This document shows, piece after piece, positions 1 to 11,894 of a stretch of DNA of 64,000 nt. Every line of letters begins with the position of its first letter. Position 1 is the first letter of the stretch. The notes below the pieces were generated by a model. The model did not search any database and had not been told where the DNA came from. It was given only the letters and a program-made list of their open reading frames with translations. The stretch is from Calliphora vicina (Eukaryota > Arthropoda > Insecta > Diptera > Calliphoridae). Both the position numbers and the translations under genes were made by a program. The stretch lies in contig NC_088784.1 in NCBI RefSeq assembly GCF_958450345.1, positions 62,171,247-62,235,246 on the forward strand. Direction: 5' to 3'.

Positions 1-1247
1 AAAACTACTCGCACTTTCTATCTAATTTTATCACTGGGTGATGAGGTAGATAGCAAGAAGAAGTCGATTTTTCTCTAACCGTACATATTCTTAATCATAC
101 ATATTCTTGATAATAGGGTTCCGCAAGACCGAAGATTCAGTCCTTCAAAACTGAGCCCTAACATTCAGTTTAGAATGACCTAGAAAAAGCGTGTCAGGAA
201 ATTCCGGTTTCAAAGGTAATTTTACCACATATCGGCCATCAGAATCTCGACGAGTAGTTTCTCTATAATTTTCTTCACACATACGATCATGTGCGGACAT
301 AATTTTTCATTTTGGCGGTTGCTCTAATTCCCAAAACCTATGTAAAATACGGTTTAAGTTATCCTCTTCAGAAATGTCAACTTTAGTGTTGTATACTTGA
401 ACCGAAGACTGTGGAACCAGACCGGTGATAATTCAGCCGAAAATCGTTCCTGAAAAAAAAGTTTCTAACTGAACCCATTATAATTTGTGGAAATATATCT
501 GCTCCTAAAAGTAGATCAACTGGTCTGCAATCGAAGAATTGATAATATTAGGCAAATCTTTCCGAAGATCATTTGATAATCTTCACCATCGCAGTTCCTA
601 ACAATACGGTCTGTTTTTTTTCATATTTTATTTATTGTATCTTCACAAAATAATGTGAACTATCAATAATTTTTTCAAATCTTAAATCTAAATATTAATT
701 TTTATTTACGTTCCACAACAGTTGGACGATAAATTATGTTTAATTTATAGATCCTATCATCAGCGCAGGTCTGTTGGATTTCTTCTTTGTGATATGTGAA
801 ACGCCTGTCGATTAAGAGGTGCAGAAGAGCTAAAACCGCTAGTAGTAGTGTTTGCGAATATTCTATAGGTCTGGAGAGAGTTGGTTGTGATATACCAACC
901 TACGCACCTACGCTCGAAGAAGAAGATCCTGTCCTAATGTCGGGTAGACACTCTAAAATCTGAATTATTTCCGTCAGAAATGCATCCAGACCTTTCCAAA
1001 CGGACAATACGAATTTGTCTTTTATGCTCTGTTCTCATAAGGTAATAGTGTAATCGGGAAGTCGTTGAATACACATGAAAACAATCATCGGATCCCAATT
1101 TCCGTTGACACTTTATAAATCGATAATGCCGAAAGACAACGGTTTCTTCCCTTTTGTATGGTCTTGAGACCTACACAAGTTTCCTTGTCTAATATGGGGA
1201 GATTGGAAAGTATTTTTAGTTGGTTGTTAACCAACATACGAGGTTTT
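1..1247 (-). pseudogene. BEL/Pao-type pol remnant (protease/RT linker)
   Basis: Read on the minus strand, about 470-530 encodes a stretch with VDLLLGADIFPQ, the motif that ends the BEL/Pao retropepsin. About 180-375 encodes FWELEQPPK, then a CEENYRET-like segment and GRYVVKLPLKP, the conserved linker ahead of the BEL/Pao reverse transcriptase. Stops and frameshifts separate the pieces, so this is dead. It lies downstream of, and in the same orientation as, the gag-like ORF at 1248-1625, as expected for one degraded element entering from the left edge. The family call rests on motifs I recognise. No LTR was identified. Confidence 0.72.
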
Positions 1248-1625
1248 TCATAAGCAGCCCTTAAGTTGATCCATGCGGATCAACTTTAGGGCTGGATACT
1301 TAGAAACTATGTCCTTTGCATCACCACTAGTCTTTCGTATAAGATGGCACATACGTTCAACGTTGCTAAGACGTGAATTATTAACATACAAAACGGTAAA
1401 CAAATCCTTTAACGAAGGCCAACACAGATATTCACCATCAAACGTCTCAACATCACAGGGCGTTACTACCAAATTTTGATGCAATTCAGAATTCGTGTCT
1501 GTTATGTAAACGTTCCCTAATTTTCGATAATGCACAAACGCAGTATAAGTCGACTGGTATTTCGCTGAAGCAACTTGAATATCAGGTTCTCTGCTGTGTC
1601 CGAAGTAGACAAAAAATCTAAACAT
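1248..1625 (-). pseudogene. BEL/Pao gag fragment (DUF1759-like)
   Basis: A 125-residue open frame on the minus strand. Its C-terminal half contains LFTVLYVNNSRLSNVERM followed by a segment with SGDAKDIV. This matches the BEL/Pao gag signature in which a short 'LFxxxYxxNSxLSxVEK' stretch precedes 'LxGxAxxIV' (DUF1759-like). BEL/Pao gag-pol proteins are much longer, so this is an internal fragment. The methionine at 1625 is simply the first in the frame, not a proven start. It belongs with the protease and linker pieces at 1-1247. Confidence 0.68.
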
Positions 1626-1689
1626 TTTTGATAAGTCAACTTAACTGTGTCCATTAAAGTTTTTAATTCATCACTATGAAGCTCTAATG

Positions 1690-2370
1690 TGAAAACCGTA
1701 TGAACGTCTTCTTATTATGAATATCTTGTTATTGAAATAAGCCTCAAAGCTTATAAGAGCATCATAAGCTCTAATAAACATGTTTAAATGAAATAAATTT
1801 AATAAAACCTATTGTTTTATCATCAAATCGCATCAATTTTAGCAATTGATGCGATTTAATAGCACAAGAATTTTCTAAATTTTAAGTTTTAATTTAAATT
1901 GAAAGTTAAATTTGTTACAAATTTTATAAAAAATGCAGTGAAAATATTGGGATAGTGTAAACCAACGAAGTATTAGTCAAACTCACCGACCGTAAGGTGA
2001 TATTCCCACGACAGCCGGTTCTACGTACCGGAATGACCCGAAGATCTTCGGCCAAGGACTGTCAACCCAACAACATGTTACGAAACCTCTTGTTTTACGT
2101 TTGGTGAGCAAAGATGCCGCTTCTGCTAGCTCAGTCTTCGGGCGTAGGATCTCAACCCGCATCTACATATCTAAATATCTCACTACCTTCATTTCTTTCG
2201 AACACACACATAAACAATGGGTTTATATGTTAATCCCATTCTCGTCGCCCACCCTACATTGGTCATTTTTGTTCATTCATAACCCCTTTCATATATTTGC
2301 ACACATTTTCAACAACTCACCATATTTAACAACTCACACATCATCGGCCCACTGTACCTGTAATCATCAA
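1690..2370. other. No gene; moderately GC-rich island of unknown origin
   Basis: No convincing coding region. Between about 1975 and 2160 the base composition is higher in GC than the flanks and holds a perfect 14-bp palindrome CCGAAGATCTTCGG near 2038, with a short CCGGT/ACCGG inverted repeat just before it. It could be the leader or LTR of the BEL-like remnant to its left, but no LTR ends were found. The open frame at 2101-2382 has no recognisable motif. Confidence 0.35.
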
Positions 2371-2550
2371 ACCATAGAATAAACACATAGAACGGAAGGA
2401 GAGAGTAATATATATTGAAAAATTACTCTCTTTTCACACATACGGGTGATACAATAACAAAATACATGCAATACATTCTCATGAATTAGGTTTTTGACAA
2501 CAGACTTAGGTTTTTGGCTCTCAGTTACCTATCTAGTTGTTGTCTATGCA
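2371..2550. repeat. Dispersed repeat, inverted partner at 39925-40096
   Basis: About 180 bp reappears in reverse complement at 39925-40096 with high similarity. It includes the block AAGGAGAGAGTAATATATAT and the blocks around TAGGTTTTTGACAACAGACT. The two copies are about 37.5 kb apart in opposite orientation. The family is not recognised. A TA-flanked MITE begins about 20 bp to the right of this copy. Confidence 0.8.
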
Positions 2551-2570
2551 TTAAACTTCAAAGACACATA

Positions 2571-3156
2571 TCGCACTCGTTCAACAATACTGTATTAACT
2601 CAAAATTTTAAAATGTTCAGTAGAGGGTAAAAACTGTTAGTGATTACATTTTAAGAGAATTTGAAAATCCGAATACGTCATAGTAAGCAAATTCCATTTG
2701 AAAATATGTTTACATTGTTTTTCCTTAAAATTTTTGTAATTATTGCAAAATAAATCCATTTTTTGAGTTACTACCATTTTTCTGGAACTTCTCGATAATT
2801 TTTTGTATTATTTTATCAACAAAACAGTATCCTCAAAATACAACAAATTCAAATAAAACAATTTGATTATTTTTAACTTGAATAAAGGCTCAATTCAAAA
2901 TAATAGATTTTTTTATGAAAATATACGATGTATTTCTATTTAAATTTTTGTATTAACTCAAAATAATACTTTTTTGTTGATTCAAGGTAGTCACTAATTA
3001 TCACGAAAATGGTATCAAATGTGGTTTTCAAGATGAAAGAGTAATCGGAATACGTTGAAATTTTTACAGTAGATAGATATTGATGTTGTTAGTTGATTTC
3101 TTGCAAAAAGTGAATTTTTAAAAATTTTGAGTTAATTTTGAGTTGAAAGAGTGCGA
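2571..3156. mobile_element. TA-flanked MITE, about 586 bp
   Basis: The ends are imperfect inverted repeats: TCGCACTCGTTCAACAATAC at the left, and the reverse complement of the sequence ending GAAAGAGTGCGA at the right. Both sides share a TTAACTCAAAATTTT stretch further in. A TA dinucleotide flanks each end, fitting a Tc1/mariner-type target duplication. The interior is AT-rich with no coding potential. Superfamily assignment is by inference from the TA flank. Confidence 0.6.
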
Positions 3157-3173
3157 TATTGTAAAACATATTA

Positions 3174-3756
3174 AGGGTACTCATTTAAACGCTTAAGTTT
3201 CCCATTTGTTCAATTGTGCAAATTTGCGCGACGTGTTTCATGAACCCACCTTTTCAATTTTGTGCAAGTTTATACATTAAATTTCTCTCTATTTGATAAA
3301 AATGTCAAATAAAAATAAATTCAACAAAAGCTTTAAAAAAAGTTTTTCAAATTGTATAATTTTAAATTCTAGAAATGTTGAATGAAAATTAAATCTTTGG
3401 AACAAATGGTGGTATATATAGTTTGGAAGATTTTGTTTATATTCTAGCTGTTAGTTAATATATTCATACACAATGCCATTTAATACAATCATTCTGTTCC
3501 AAAGTTACACAATTTTCACATGCACAAAATTTTTATATTTTATTTGATTTTTATTTCTTATAAATAAAAGTAAACAAAAGCAGCTGATTCATCAAATGCA
3601 CAATAAATTCAAGTTTGCGAGTCTAAATTGTCGCGCAAACTTATCGGAGTTGTGCAAACGAATTTCCATACATTTTTTGACATTTCATTTGCGAGAGTGT
3701 AAAAATGCACAGATTGCACAGTTTGCGAGGCTTTTAAGCGTTTACATGAGGACCCT
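3174..3756. mobile_element. TA-flanked MITE, about 583 bp
   Basis: The left end AGGGTACTCATTTAAACGCT matches the inverted right end, which reads AGGGTCCTCATGTAAACGCT on the other strand. Inside, both arms carry related 'TGTGCAAATTTGCGCG' and 'CGCGCAAACTT' motifs, so the inverted similarity extends beyond the first 25 bp. TA lies immediately outside both ends. The small open frame at 3596-3844 lies in this element and is not a gene. Confidence 0.6.
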
Positions 3757-3957
3757 TATTATTTTCAAAATCACATTTATTACAGATAACACTATACAAC
3801 AAAATCAATTTTTTTTTTCCAAAATTACAAGGTCCGACCAATAAATTTTGATAGAGGAGACAAAAAAAGACACGTGTATCGGTGTTTCATTTGAGGGGTG
3901 TTAAAGTTTCCCAACTCTGGCACATTCTTATTGTTAATATGCATAAGAAACCATATG

Positions 3958-4581
3958 ATCCTTACATTTTAGGTATAAAATGTGTTCAGCAAAGTTATGT
4001 AAAATGTTACGGAGAATATTTTTGGAGAATATGTTAACCCTCTAAATCCTCAAGGCATGGGTCTTTTTTGTCCTTATTTTAAAAATGTGCAAAAACCACC
4101 ATTAAAACAGGGATTTAAGGGGTTAAAATGTTCCGCAAAAAAATTATACGTGAAATTTTACTATAAGTCCCTGAATACATCTAAATGGAAAATTCAACCA
4201 GAATGTCAGAAATAAGATATAAGAAAAGAGAGCATATGGTTAATTTCGCATTTATTAAGAATTTTATTTTAAAGATCATTTTAGGTATAAAATATATTTA
4301 GCAAATTTATGCCAAATGTTACGGAGAACATTTTTGTTGAATATGTTAACCCTCTAAATCCTCAAGGCATAGGTCTTTTTTGTCTTTCTTTTAAAAAGAG
4401 CAACAAATTCCATTAAAACGGGGATTTAAGGGGTTAAAATGTTCCGCAAAAATATTATCCGTGAAATTTTACTATAATTCCCTGAATACATCTAAATGGA
4501 AAATTCAACCAGAAAGTCAGAAATAAGACACAACAAAAGAGAGCTTACGGTTAATTTCGTATTTATTAATAATTTTATTTT
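3958..4581. repeat. Tandem duplication, period 312 bp, two copies
   Basis: Two adjacent diverged copies of an AT-rich unit. The landmark ATGTTAACCCTCTAAATCCT starts at 4031 and again at 4343, giving a period of 312 bp. Other shared blocks are GGGATTTAAGGGGTTAAAAT and AATACATCTAAATGGAAAAT. There is no coding potential. The origin is unknown. Confidence 0.9.
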
Positions 4582-5631
4582 AAAGTACCCCAAGAATTTA
4601 ACATGCGCACCCATTGAAGAACGCTTATAGCTGAAATATACTGGACATCGTATGGTAATGAAGTGGAATTGCCTAGAGGTAAAAAAATGTAATTTAAAAA
4701 AAAAATTAATAAAACTTATCTAATCGGAAATAAAACTTAATCTATACGGAACTAAAAACTTAACTAAACAAATACACTTAATCTAAACAATAACAAAAAA
4801 ATTGGCCTATACAAGAAATTTCTTAATGAGTTTGCACTCAAATATCCGTTTATTATTTTTCTGGCATCCCTAAAGGAGCTCCCTGAAAGATACAGCCCAA
4901 TATATTTAATTGTCTTATTCTTAATCTTCTTTTTATTGGACTTTATATATTATATTCTTTTAGTTAATCCCTTTACAACAAAAAAAACAATTAACAAACA
5001 AATTTCTTAATAATTAAAAGACTAATCTTATCCTAAACAAATACTTAACCTACCTATAAAATGATTTTTGGTGAAATTTATTTGTGTGTACTGTATATAT
5101 ATATTCAGGTTCTGATCTAGAATCTAGGTTCTGGTCTATGTTCACTTATGTTCCAATTTGTGGAATTGTTTCTAATCCCTAGTAGATGGCGTATTTTGTT
5201 ACAAAATGACTGGGCTACCCAAATATTATTTAATTTGGATATGCACAGTATTACCTCCAGTTTTATTATTGAAATTCCCGAATATGTGTCCTGTAGGATG
5301 ATACTGCCAAGTATTTGCAGGCTTCTTGAATCTTCTTATCTATCTGCGTGGCTTCCTATTCCAGTGGCACAAATTGGTTTTTCTTTTACTATATCAATTT
5401 ACTAACTTTGAAGAATAAATTGTCCTTTATAATTTCACACTGTAATTGCACACTATGATTATTTTATTCATGATTTTATTATTATTATTTTCCCTCATTT
5501 AATGTAGTACCAATAGCAACTACTTGTTAACTGTGCGTTAATTTACGCTTTTGATTTCAATTATCTTTATTTTTCCGTAAAAACTACACAAGAAAAGTAA
5601 CTGAAATCTGCACCAACAAATACTATTAAAA
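4582..5631. other. No gene seen; AT-rich
   Basis: AT-rich sequence with simple A-runs. A short less AT-rich patch lies around 5110-5400 (open frame 5148-5405 on +) without recognisable protein motifs. It could be an LTR or UTR relic. No tandem structure or terminal inverted repeats were found. Confidence 0.35.
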
Positions 5632-8399
5632 CAAGTAAGAGTGTTATATTCGGCTATGCCGAATCTTATATACCCTTCACCTTTGTTGTGGATGCATTAT
5701 TATTTTTTATAATTAGTATATAGGTATGTATGTATGTACATTAGAGTGCTCCAAAAAAATAAAATGGCGAATTTTGACCGTCCCCCCCTCTAGAATTGTT
5801 CTATGTATTGTAGAAACACATTGTGTAAAATATTAGGATGATAGGATAACGTTAACTGGTGGCGCAACGACGCTGAAGTTTTGAGGTACATTTACAAGGG
5901 GAAAATATGAAATTTTTTCAGTTTTTGTAAAAATGTTGCCATTAAATAATGACTTTTACAATTTAATTTAAAAGAATCGAAATGTGTACGTAATTGTCGT
6001 TATAATAAGATATAAAAGACAAAAATTGGTGAAAAAATGTTAAAGTTATTAAAAAAATCGCCAGGCCATTAACGTGTCTCAGGCCACTAGAACAAGAAAT
6101 TTATGAACAAAATTAACATATTTTGAGAAATATTAAAATAAAAGCTTTTTTTTACTTAAACTATATCCATATTTACTTGTATATGAGTTTTTGTCCTCGT
6201 AGGATACCATTAACCTATTCGCAGGTATGACCAAAAAAATTAAATTTTTTTAACGGCAGTTTCAAAACTCCAATTTCAAATTTTTAAAAATTTTGTTAAA
6301 CAAATTTCAGAATTTTTTGATCATCACATGGGGATTTATTGACAACATAATAGGGAATAAAAATGTGAAAAAAGTATGTCAATACCTACTATAGTTTTTC
6401 CGTACCTGTGATATAAATTTTGCGATTTTCGAGAAAAACTAATTTTTTGGCCATATTTTGGGGAATGACCAGAATTTCCTTACTGTAATGATTTTTAAGT
6501 AAAATATTTGGAATTTCTCATGGAAAGATAGCGAAATATTATATATTTTTGAGCCGATTTTGATGAAACTTAAGAAAAATATAAAATGAAGTCTAGTATT
6601 CACAATAACAGTACCAAAATGGAAATTAACCCTTAAGAGTACTTGGGGTCAAAATGAATGTGTTTTTCGTGATTTTAAAAGTTGAGGGTCATTTGGACCC
6701 CAAGTGCTATTAAGGGTTAATTTCCATTTTTGTACTGTTATTGTGAATACTAGACTTCATTTTATATTTTTCTTAAGTTTCATCAAAATCGGCCCAAAAA
6801 TATATAATATTTCGCTATCTTTCCATGAGAAATTCCAAATATTGAAAAAATTGACCTTTGACCTTCACGATTTAAGGGTTAAAGTTTTCCGATTTTAGTA
6901 AAACTTTCAGACTATATTTAAAATTACCTGGACTATATTATTCTGAATAGCTTTTACTTAAAAATCATTACAGTAAGGAAATTCTGGTCATTCCCCAAAA
7001 TATGGCCAAAAAATTAGTTTTTCTCGAAAATCGCAAAATTTATATCGCAGGTACGGAAAAACTATAGTAGGTATTGACATACTTTTTCCACATTTTTATT
7101 CCCTATTATGTTATCAATAAATCCCCATGTGATGATCAAAAAATTCTGAAATTTGTTTAACAAAATTTTTAAAAATTTGAAATTGGAGTTTTGAAACTGC
7201 CGTTAAAAAAATTTAATTTTTTTGGTCATACCTGCGAATAGGTTAATGGTATCCTACGAGGACAAAAACTCATATACAAGTAAATATGGATATATTTTAA
7301 GTAAAAATAAGCTTTTATTTTAATATTTCTCAAAATATGTTAATTTTGTTCATAAATTTCTTGTTCTAGTGCCCTGAGACACGTTAATGGACTGGCGATT
7401 TTTTAATAACTTTAACATTTTTTCACCAATTTTTGTCTTTTATATCTTATTATAACGACAATTACGTACACATTTCGATTCTTTTAAATTAAATTGTAAA
7501 AGTCATTATTTAATGGCAAAATTTTTACAAAAACTGAAAAAATTGCATATTTTCCCCTTGTAAATGCACCTCAAAACTTCAGCGTCGTTGCGCCACCAGT
7601 TAACGTTATCCTATCATCCTAATATTTTACACAACGTGTTTCTACAATACATAGAACAATTCTAGAGGGGGGGACAGCCTGTACCTAGAAAGTTTTTTTC
7701 GTCCATACAATCTTGGAGCACTCTAATGTACATTGCCCACTTTCAGGTTACAGCATCCTAAATTTATCAAGAACACAAAAAACAACAACAACGCCAACGC
7801 CAAACGAAACAGAACACCAAAAGAAAAAACAAAAACAAAATACGCAAGGCAATGAAACCAACACACATCCAAACATACGTTTAATTGTATAAAAAACAAC
7901 AACAACGCCAAAAGAAACAAAACACAAAAAAAACAAAATACGCAAAGCATGCACATCCAAACATACGATTTGTTGTTTTTTTGTCAAAAACACAAACAAA
8001 AAAAAAACAAAATACGCAAAGCTTGCACATCCAACCATACGTTTTGTTGCTTTTTTGTCAAAGCATGCAATGCATTGTGTTTTTTTATGAAATTTTCAGA
8101 GGTTTTCTCGGATTTTTGCTCATATCTCCGTTATTTATGGACGGATTTTGCTGATTTTAAATAGCAAAATTCTCGAAAGTATGTCTGACAGAATTGTTGA
8201 AGATTTGGATCCCGGAGATATCTGGGGCCTTCAGAAAATTGATTTCAACAGACAGACAGACGGACATGGCTTAATCGACTCCGCTATCTATAAGGATCCA
8301 GAATATATATACTTTATAGGGTCGGAAATGAAAAATGTAGAAATTACAAACGGAATGACAAACTTATATATACCCTTCTCACGAAGCTGAAGGGTATAA
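5632..8399 (+). mobile_element. mini-me/DINE-1-like element, copy A (interrupted)
   Basis: The left end is CAAGTAAGAGTGTTATATTC, running into a hairpin ATTCGGC-TAT-GCCGAAT and then TATACCCTTCACC. The right end is a hairpin TACCCTTC...GAAGGGTA ending GGGTATAA. Near the right end lie ACAGACAGACGGACATGGCT and TTAATCGACTCC, the microsatellite-plus-core layout known for fly mini-me and DINE-1 (non-autonomous Helitron/Helentron-like) elements. The interior carries CA-rich repeats. About 2 kb in the middle is a later LIR insertion at 5739-7728. Copy B at 28128-29871 supplies the empty site for that insertion. Confidence 0.8.
5739..7728. mobile_element. Long-inverted-repeat (fold-back) element, copy A
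   Basis: A nearly complete inverted repeat. The left arm is about 5739-6650 and the right arm about 6696-7728, separated by roughly 45 bp. The ends are CATTAGAGTGCTCC and GGAGCACTCTAATG with TA on both outer sides. The right arm keeps about 110 bp (near 6848-6950) missing from the left arm. The empty site in copy B of the mini-me-like element (about 29765-29785, minus strand) shows a clean insertion at GTATGTACATTG. Because ATGTACAT is palindromic this copy alone cannot distinguish a 2, 4, 6 or 8 bp duplication, but other family members favour TA. There is no transposase ORF. Confidence 0.88.
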
Positions 8400-8527
8400 A
8401 AATATATAATGTGCATCAACACAGTTTGGTTCAATGTACTTTAAGCTATTGCCTTGAAATGTTGCCTTTTTGTGTTAAGAGAAAAATGTTCAATCTATTG
8501 TACATAATTCTCTTCCATCTGTCAATT

Positions 8528-8779
8528 CTATTTGGTAACCCTAAAATAGAAATATTTTTCCAATATTTGGAGTTCGGTGAATTTCATATTACGTAATTCT
8601 CGAACTTCATTATCGAGTTCTTTTTCATTTAATAAATTTGGAATAAATTTGTCCAATTGGAAAATTGAATATTTTTTTCCAATGGAGTTTAATCCTTCTA
8701 AAAGTTTATCGCCAAAATCAAAACGTTTTAAAATTTGTGAAACCAATTCAATATAAAATTGGACACTGTCTGCCTTCAA
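8528..8779 (-). pseudogene. hAT transposase-like fragment
   Basis: An 83-residue frame on the minus strand contains VQFYIELVSQILKRFDFGDK, resembling the 'FYIExxxQIxxRF' segment in the C-terminal half of hAT transposases and related domesticated proteins. No DDE residues or C-terminal dimerisation signature remain. Typical hAT transposases exceed 500 residues, so this is a short relic. It sits just right of the mini-me-like element. A chance match cannot be excluded. Confidence 0.4.
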
Positions 8780-8799
8780 TTTTTACATTGCAAAAGGGG

Positions 8800-9539
8800 A
8801 CCATAGACTAACATAGACCCGAATCAGCTGTTTTTAGCAATATGGCGGAGGCAAACAAAAAAAAATTTACGAAAAATTAACAAAAGAAAATGTATAATAA
8901 ACCACGGAAGATTTAAAAGAGTGACAAACATATAAAAAAACAATCATATATTTCTTCTCACACACTCATCGATTTTTTACTACATTTTATTTTTTCTCTC
9001 GCTCTAAGATCTCCCTTAATGGCGGAATTGAAGAAATGGTAAAAAAATGTAAACAAAACCATACGGTTTGAAATTACTTTTTTGACAGCTGTCAATGGTC
9101 TCTTATCTGGGTATCTGTGGGGGACTTACAATATTTTAATTTTAGGAAAAAAGGTTACCATATGTTTTGCTTTTAAAAAATCGTCAAAATGACGATAAAT
9201 CGTTAAAGTTGGCAGCGCTGACCCTGTCAATATTTGGCTTCCATATTCTGACATTTTAATCATAACAAACATTGAACAACATTAAAAATAACCAAAAGGA
9301 ACACAACACATTAATCAAAACTTACCTTTACAAATTTCTATTTAAATTAACAAAAAAAAACATAGTGAAAACAAATAAGTCTATTAACAACATGAACAAA
9401 TGCTTATGGACAAAACACTAATAGACAGCAAGGATAAAATTGCATACAAACAAGAAACAATTCAGCCACCAGGCAACCTCAATAAAATAAAGATAAACAA
9501 ACCATGAAATAATCCGGCCACCAAGCTACCTCAACAAAC
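8800..9539. other. No gene seen
   Basis: AT-rich with short less AT-rich patches. GGGGACCATAGACTAACATA near 8797 and CAATGGTCTCTTATCTGGG near 9093 could be the decayed ends of a small element, but the inverted match is poor. From about 9240 onward the A- and C-rich strand bias looks like non-coding DNA or the 5' part of the following Jockey-like element. Confidence 0.3.
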
Positions 9540-9579
9540 AACCACTATACAATTTTTGATTTCGGAGCTGCAACTTCCG

Positions 9580-9636
9580 TCATTGCTGCTCCGCATCCTA
9601 CTGGTACTTACCGGAGTTGAAGAAAATCCCGGACCA
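9580..9636 (+). other. 2A-like translational recoding motif
   Basis: The frame reads SLLLRILLVLTGVEENPGP. The Leu-rich helix followed by (G/D)-V-E-x-N-P-G-P is the layout of 2A 'stop-carry on' peptides, where the ribosome skips the final Gly-Pro bond. Such motifs are known in APE-type non-LTR retrotransposons. Here the usual Asp three residues before Asn-Pro-Gly-Pro's Glu-x pair is Gly. The frame continues 17 codons into the finger region and then hits a stop, so the present copy is not functional as a whole. Confidence 0.7.
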
Positions 9637-11106
9637 TGGTTCTTCACGGCTTGGCAAAACCGACTGCACAACATGTCAACACAATAAAGGTGCAACCCTT
9701 TTTTGGGCTGGTGTCACCTTAGGAATTGTTCCGGACTTAATAATGAAAGGGAGTGGTCGAAGAATTAAGTTGGCCTATGCTGCCAGCGGCGTAGTTCATC
9801 GGCGTCTTCGGCATCATCGTCATAATCATACGCCACACCTCCTGCCTCCACACCTCAATCACAACAAAAGCAGCATCAACAACTCTTTCTCTCGATCTGA
9901 ATTCTAGAGAACCATATCTTGAAGTTCAGGGTATTGCGGTCAGATCGGGAGATCCGGAGTTAGAGCTCTATAATGTCTACATTCCGCTAGTAGCCAGTTG
10001 TCCAACAGGCTACCATCCCCATGCCCCCACACGGATTATGAGTAATAGCGCAAGTTCGCCTGATATCACCATAGCGAGCCCTGGTCTGATTAACTGTACA
10101 ACCTGGCGTGCAGTTATTTCTCTAGGTTCAGACCATTTACCAATCATTTGTCTGGAAAGACCCAACGATTTCATCGTCTCTGAACGCCGAACTTACATCA
10201 ACCAAAAGAAAGCAGACTGGCAAAGCGAAAAGAAGTATTGTTCGCAAACTACACAATCTTCCCGTCTTGGACACACTACAACTTTACACGCCAACTGAAG
10301 TTGCAGAAGCCATCAACACAGCTAAGCCTTCAAAGGCAATATCCATGCTGATGCTAAAACACCTAGGCGACCAGGGAGTGGAGTACCTGACAATGGTTTT
10401 TAATCTGTCAGTAAAAATCTTAACTATAACCGATGTCTGGAAAATGGGTCGAGTGATCCCATTGCTAAAACCTGGGAAAATCGCGATTTCCCTCAGACCG
10501 ATTTCCCTCCTGTCACCTATAGCGAAGATACTCGAAGCTTTTCTCCACCCCCAGCTGACCCGTCAACTACCAGCAGCTCTTCACCAGCATGGATTCCGTA
10601 AGATGCACAGTACCATCACAGCATTATTCGCCATAGGCACTCAGATCTCACAGGGCTTACATCAGCAGAGGACTTCTGAACGGAATATCCTAATGGAATT
10701 TGAACTGTCAGTCACACCACACAGTCACAACAACATGAAGAAATGGATAGCGAACTATCTGAGTGGCAGGCAGTTGTTCATGGAGTTTAGAGACAAATGC
10801 TCAAAATCACGTAGAGTTAAACAAGGAGTCCTTCAGGACGGGGTCCTGTCGCCGCTCCTTTTTAACTTCTACCTCTCTAAACTCCCAGTGCCCCCACAGG
10901 GCGTGTAGATAATCTCGTAGGCGGACGACTGCACTATATTTGCAACATGTCACAACGTCGATGAACTTTGCGGTATGGTAAATGGTTATCTCAATGAAAT
11001 CCACAATTTCCTTCATCGGCAACACTCTTCACCACCTAGAGGTAAAACTGAACATCGGCATCATGGTCGACGGCGTACAAATTCCGACAGTGAACCACCC
11101 AAAATT

Positions 11107-11465
11107 CTTTTTTTTTAACTTTTTTTATTTATTTATTGAATCTGGCTATATCATTAGGCCTAACAATAAGTGATTAAATCTTGTAACTAAAATTAAAACT
11201 AATTGCTCTCTAAAGAGCAATTAGTTTTGCTTGATGCGTGGACCTCATCTTAACGGGGTGGTAGATCTCCTCTAAAAAGCCTTGGTCTGGTTTGGCTCTG
11301 TTCGAGAAGCCGAGCAAGCGGATTTGGGTGGGATTGCAGTTTCAGTATATATTTATCGCGGACTTTCTTAAACTCATCCTTCACTAGGGGCACTTCCAAG
11401 TCCCTGTGGATGTTTTCATTTCTTATGTACCATGGTGCACCCGTCATGGTCCTAAGAATTTTCGA
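11107..11465 (-). pseudogene. 5'-truncated Jockey-clade element inside the RT
   Basis: On the minus strand this encodes the last part of a Jockey-type ORF2: MTGAPWYIRNENIHRDLEVP and later KLQSHPNPLARLLEQ, then a stop near 11250. It is followed by a short 3' UTR and an A-rich tail, seen on the + strand as T-runs at about 11108-11130. Only the 3' end is present, as is common when target-primed reverse transcription stops early. It interrupts the + strand Jockey-like RT: coding similarity breaks after 'VNHPKF' and resumes at 'VTFDSLFTSS'. Confidence 0.8.
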
Positions 11466-11894
11466 CTTGAGTGTCACTTTTGATAGCCTTTTTACCTCCT
11501 CAGCACTCGCCACTGCAATCACGCATAAACTGCGAAATAGGAACAAGGTCATCAAAGCACTAGCCGGCAGTACTTGGGTTATGGACAAATAAACCTTGCT
11601 AGCTACCTACAATACGATTGGTCGTTCAGTGGTGAACTATGCTGCTCCAGTGCGGTCGCCTTCGTTAAGTGATACACAGTGTAGAAATATTCAAAGCTGT
11701 CAAAACGCAGCCTTAAGGACCTTCATAGGCTGTCTTCAAATTATCTCCGAACACCACCTTCACGAGGAAACCAAGGTTCTACCGGTCAAGGAACACAACG
11801 TCATATTGACGCAACAAGTTCCTTTCGGGATGTCATCGGAGGAGTCATCCAAACTTCAACATCACACAGTTGGAGTCTCCCTTATGTATATAAT

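Noticed and set aside
2038..2051. Perfect palindrome CCGAAGATCTTCGG considered as a regulatory site
   Set aside because: Single occurrence with no gene context; not enough support.
7723..8164. Several overlapping open frames on both strands of 70-96 residues
   Set aside because: They are low-complexity (Phe/Val/Cys-rich or Lys/Gln-rich) translations of the CA-rich repeats in mini-me-like copy A, and recur in copy B.
8148..8390. 80-residue frame (also at 45286-45585 and 28096-28335)
   Set aside because: Recurs as the translation of the conserved 3' core of three mini-me-like copies, so it is a repeat and not a gene.
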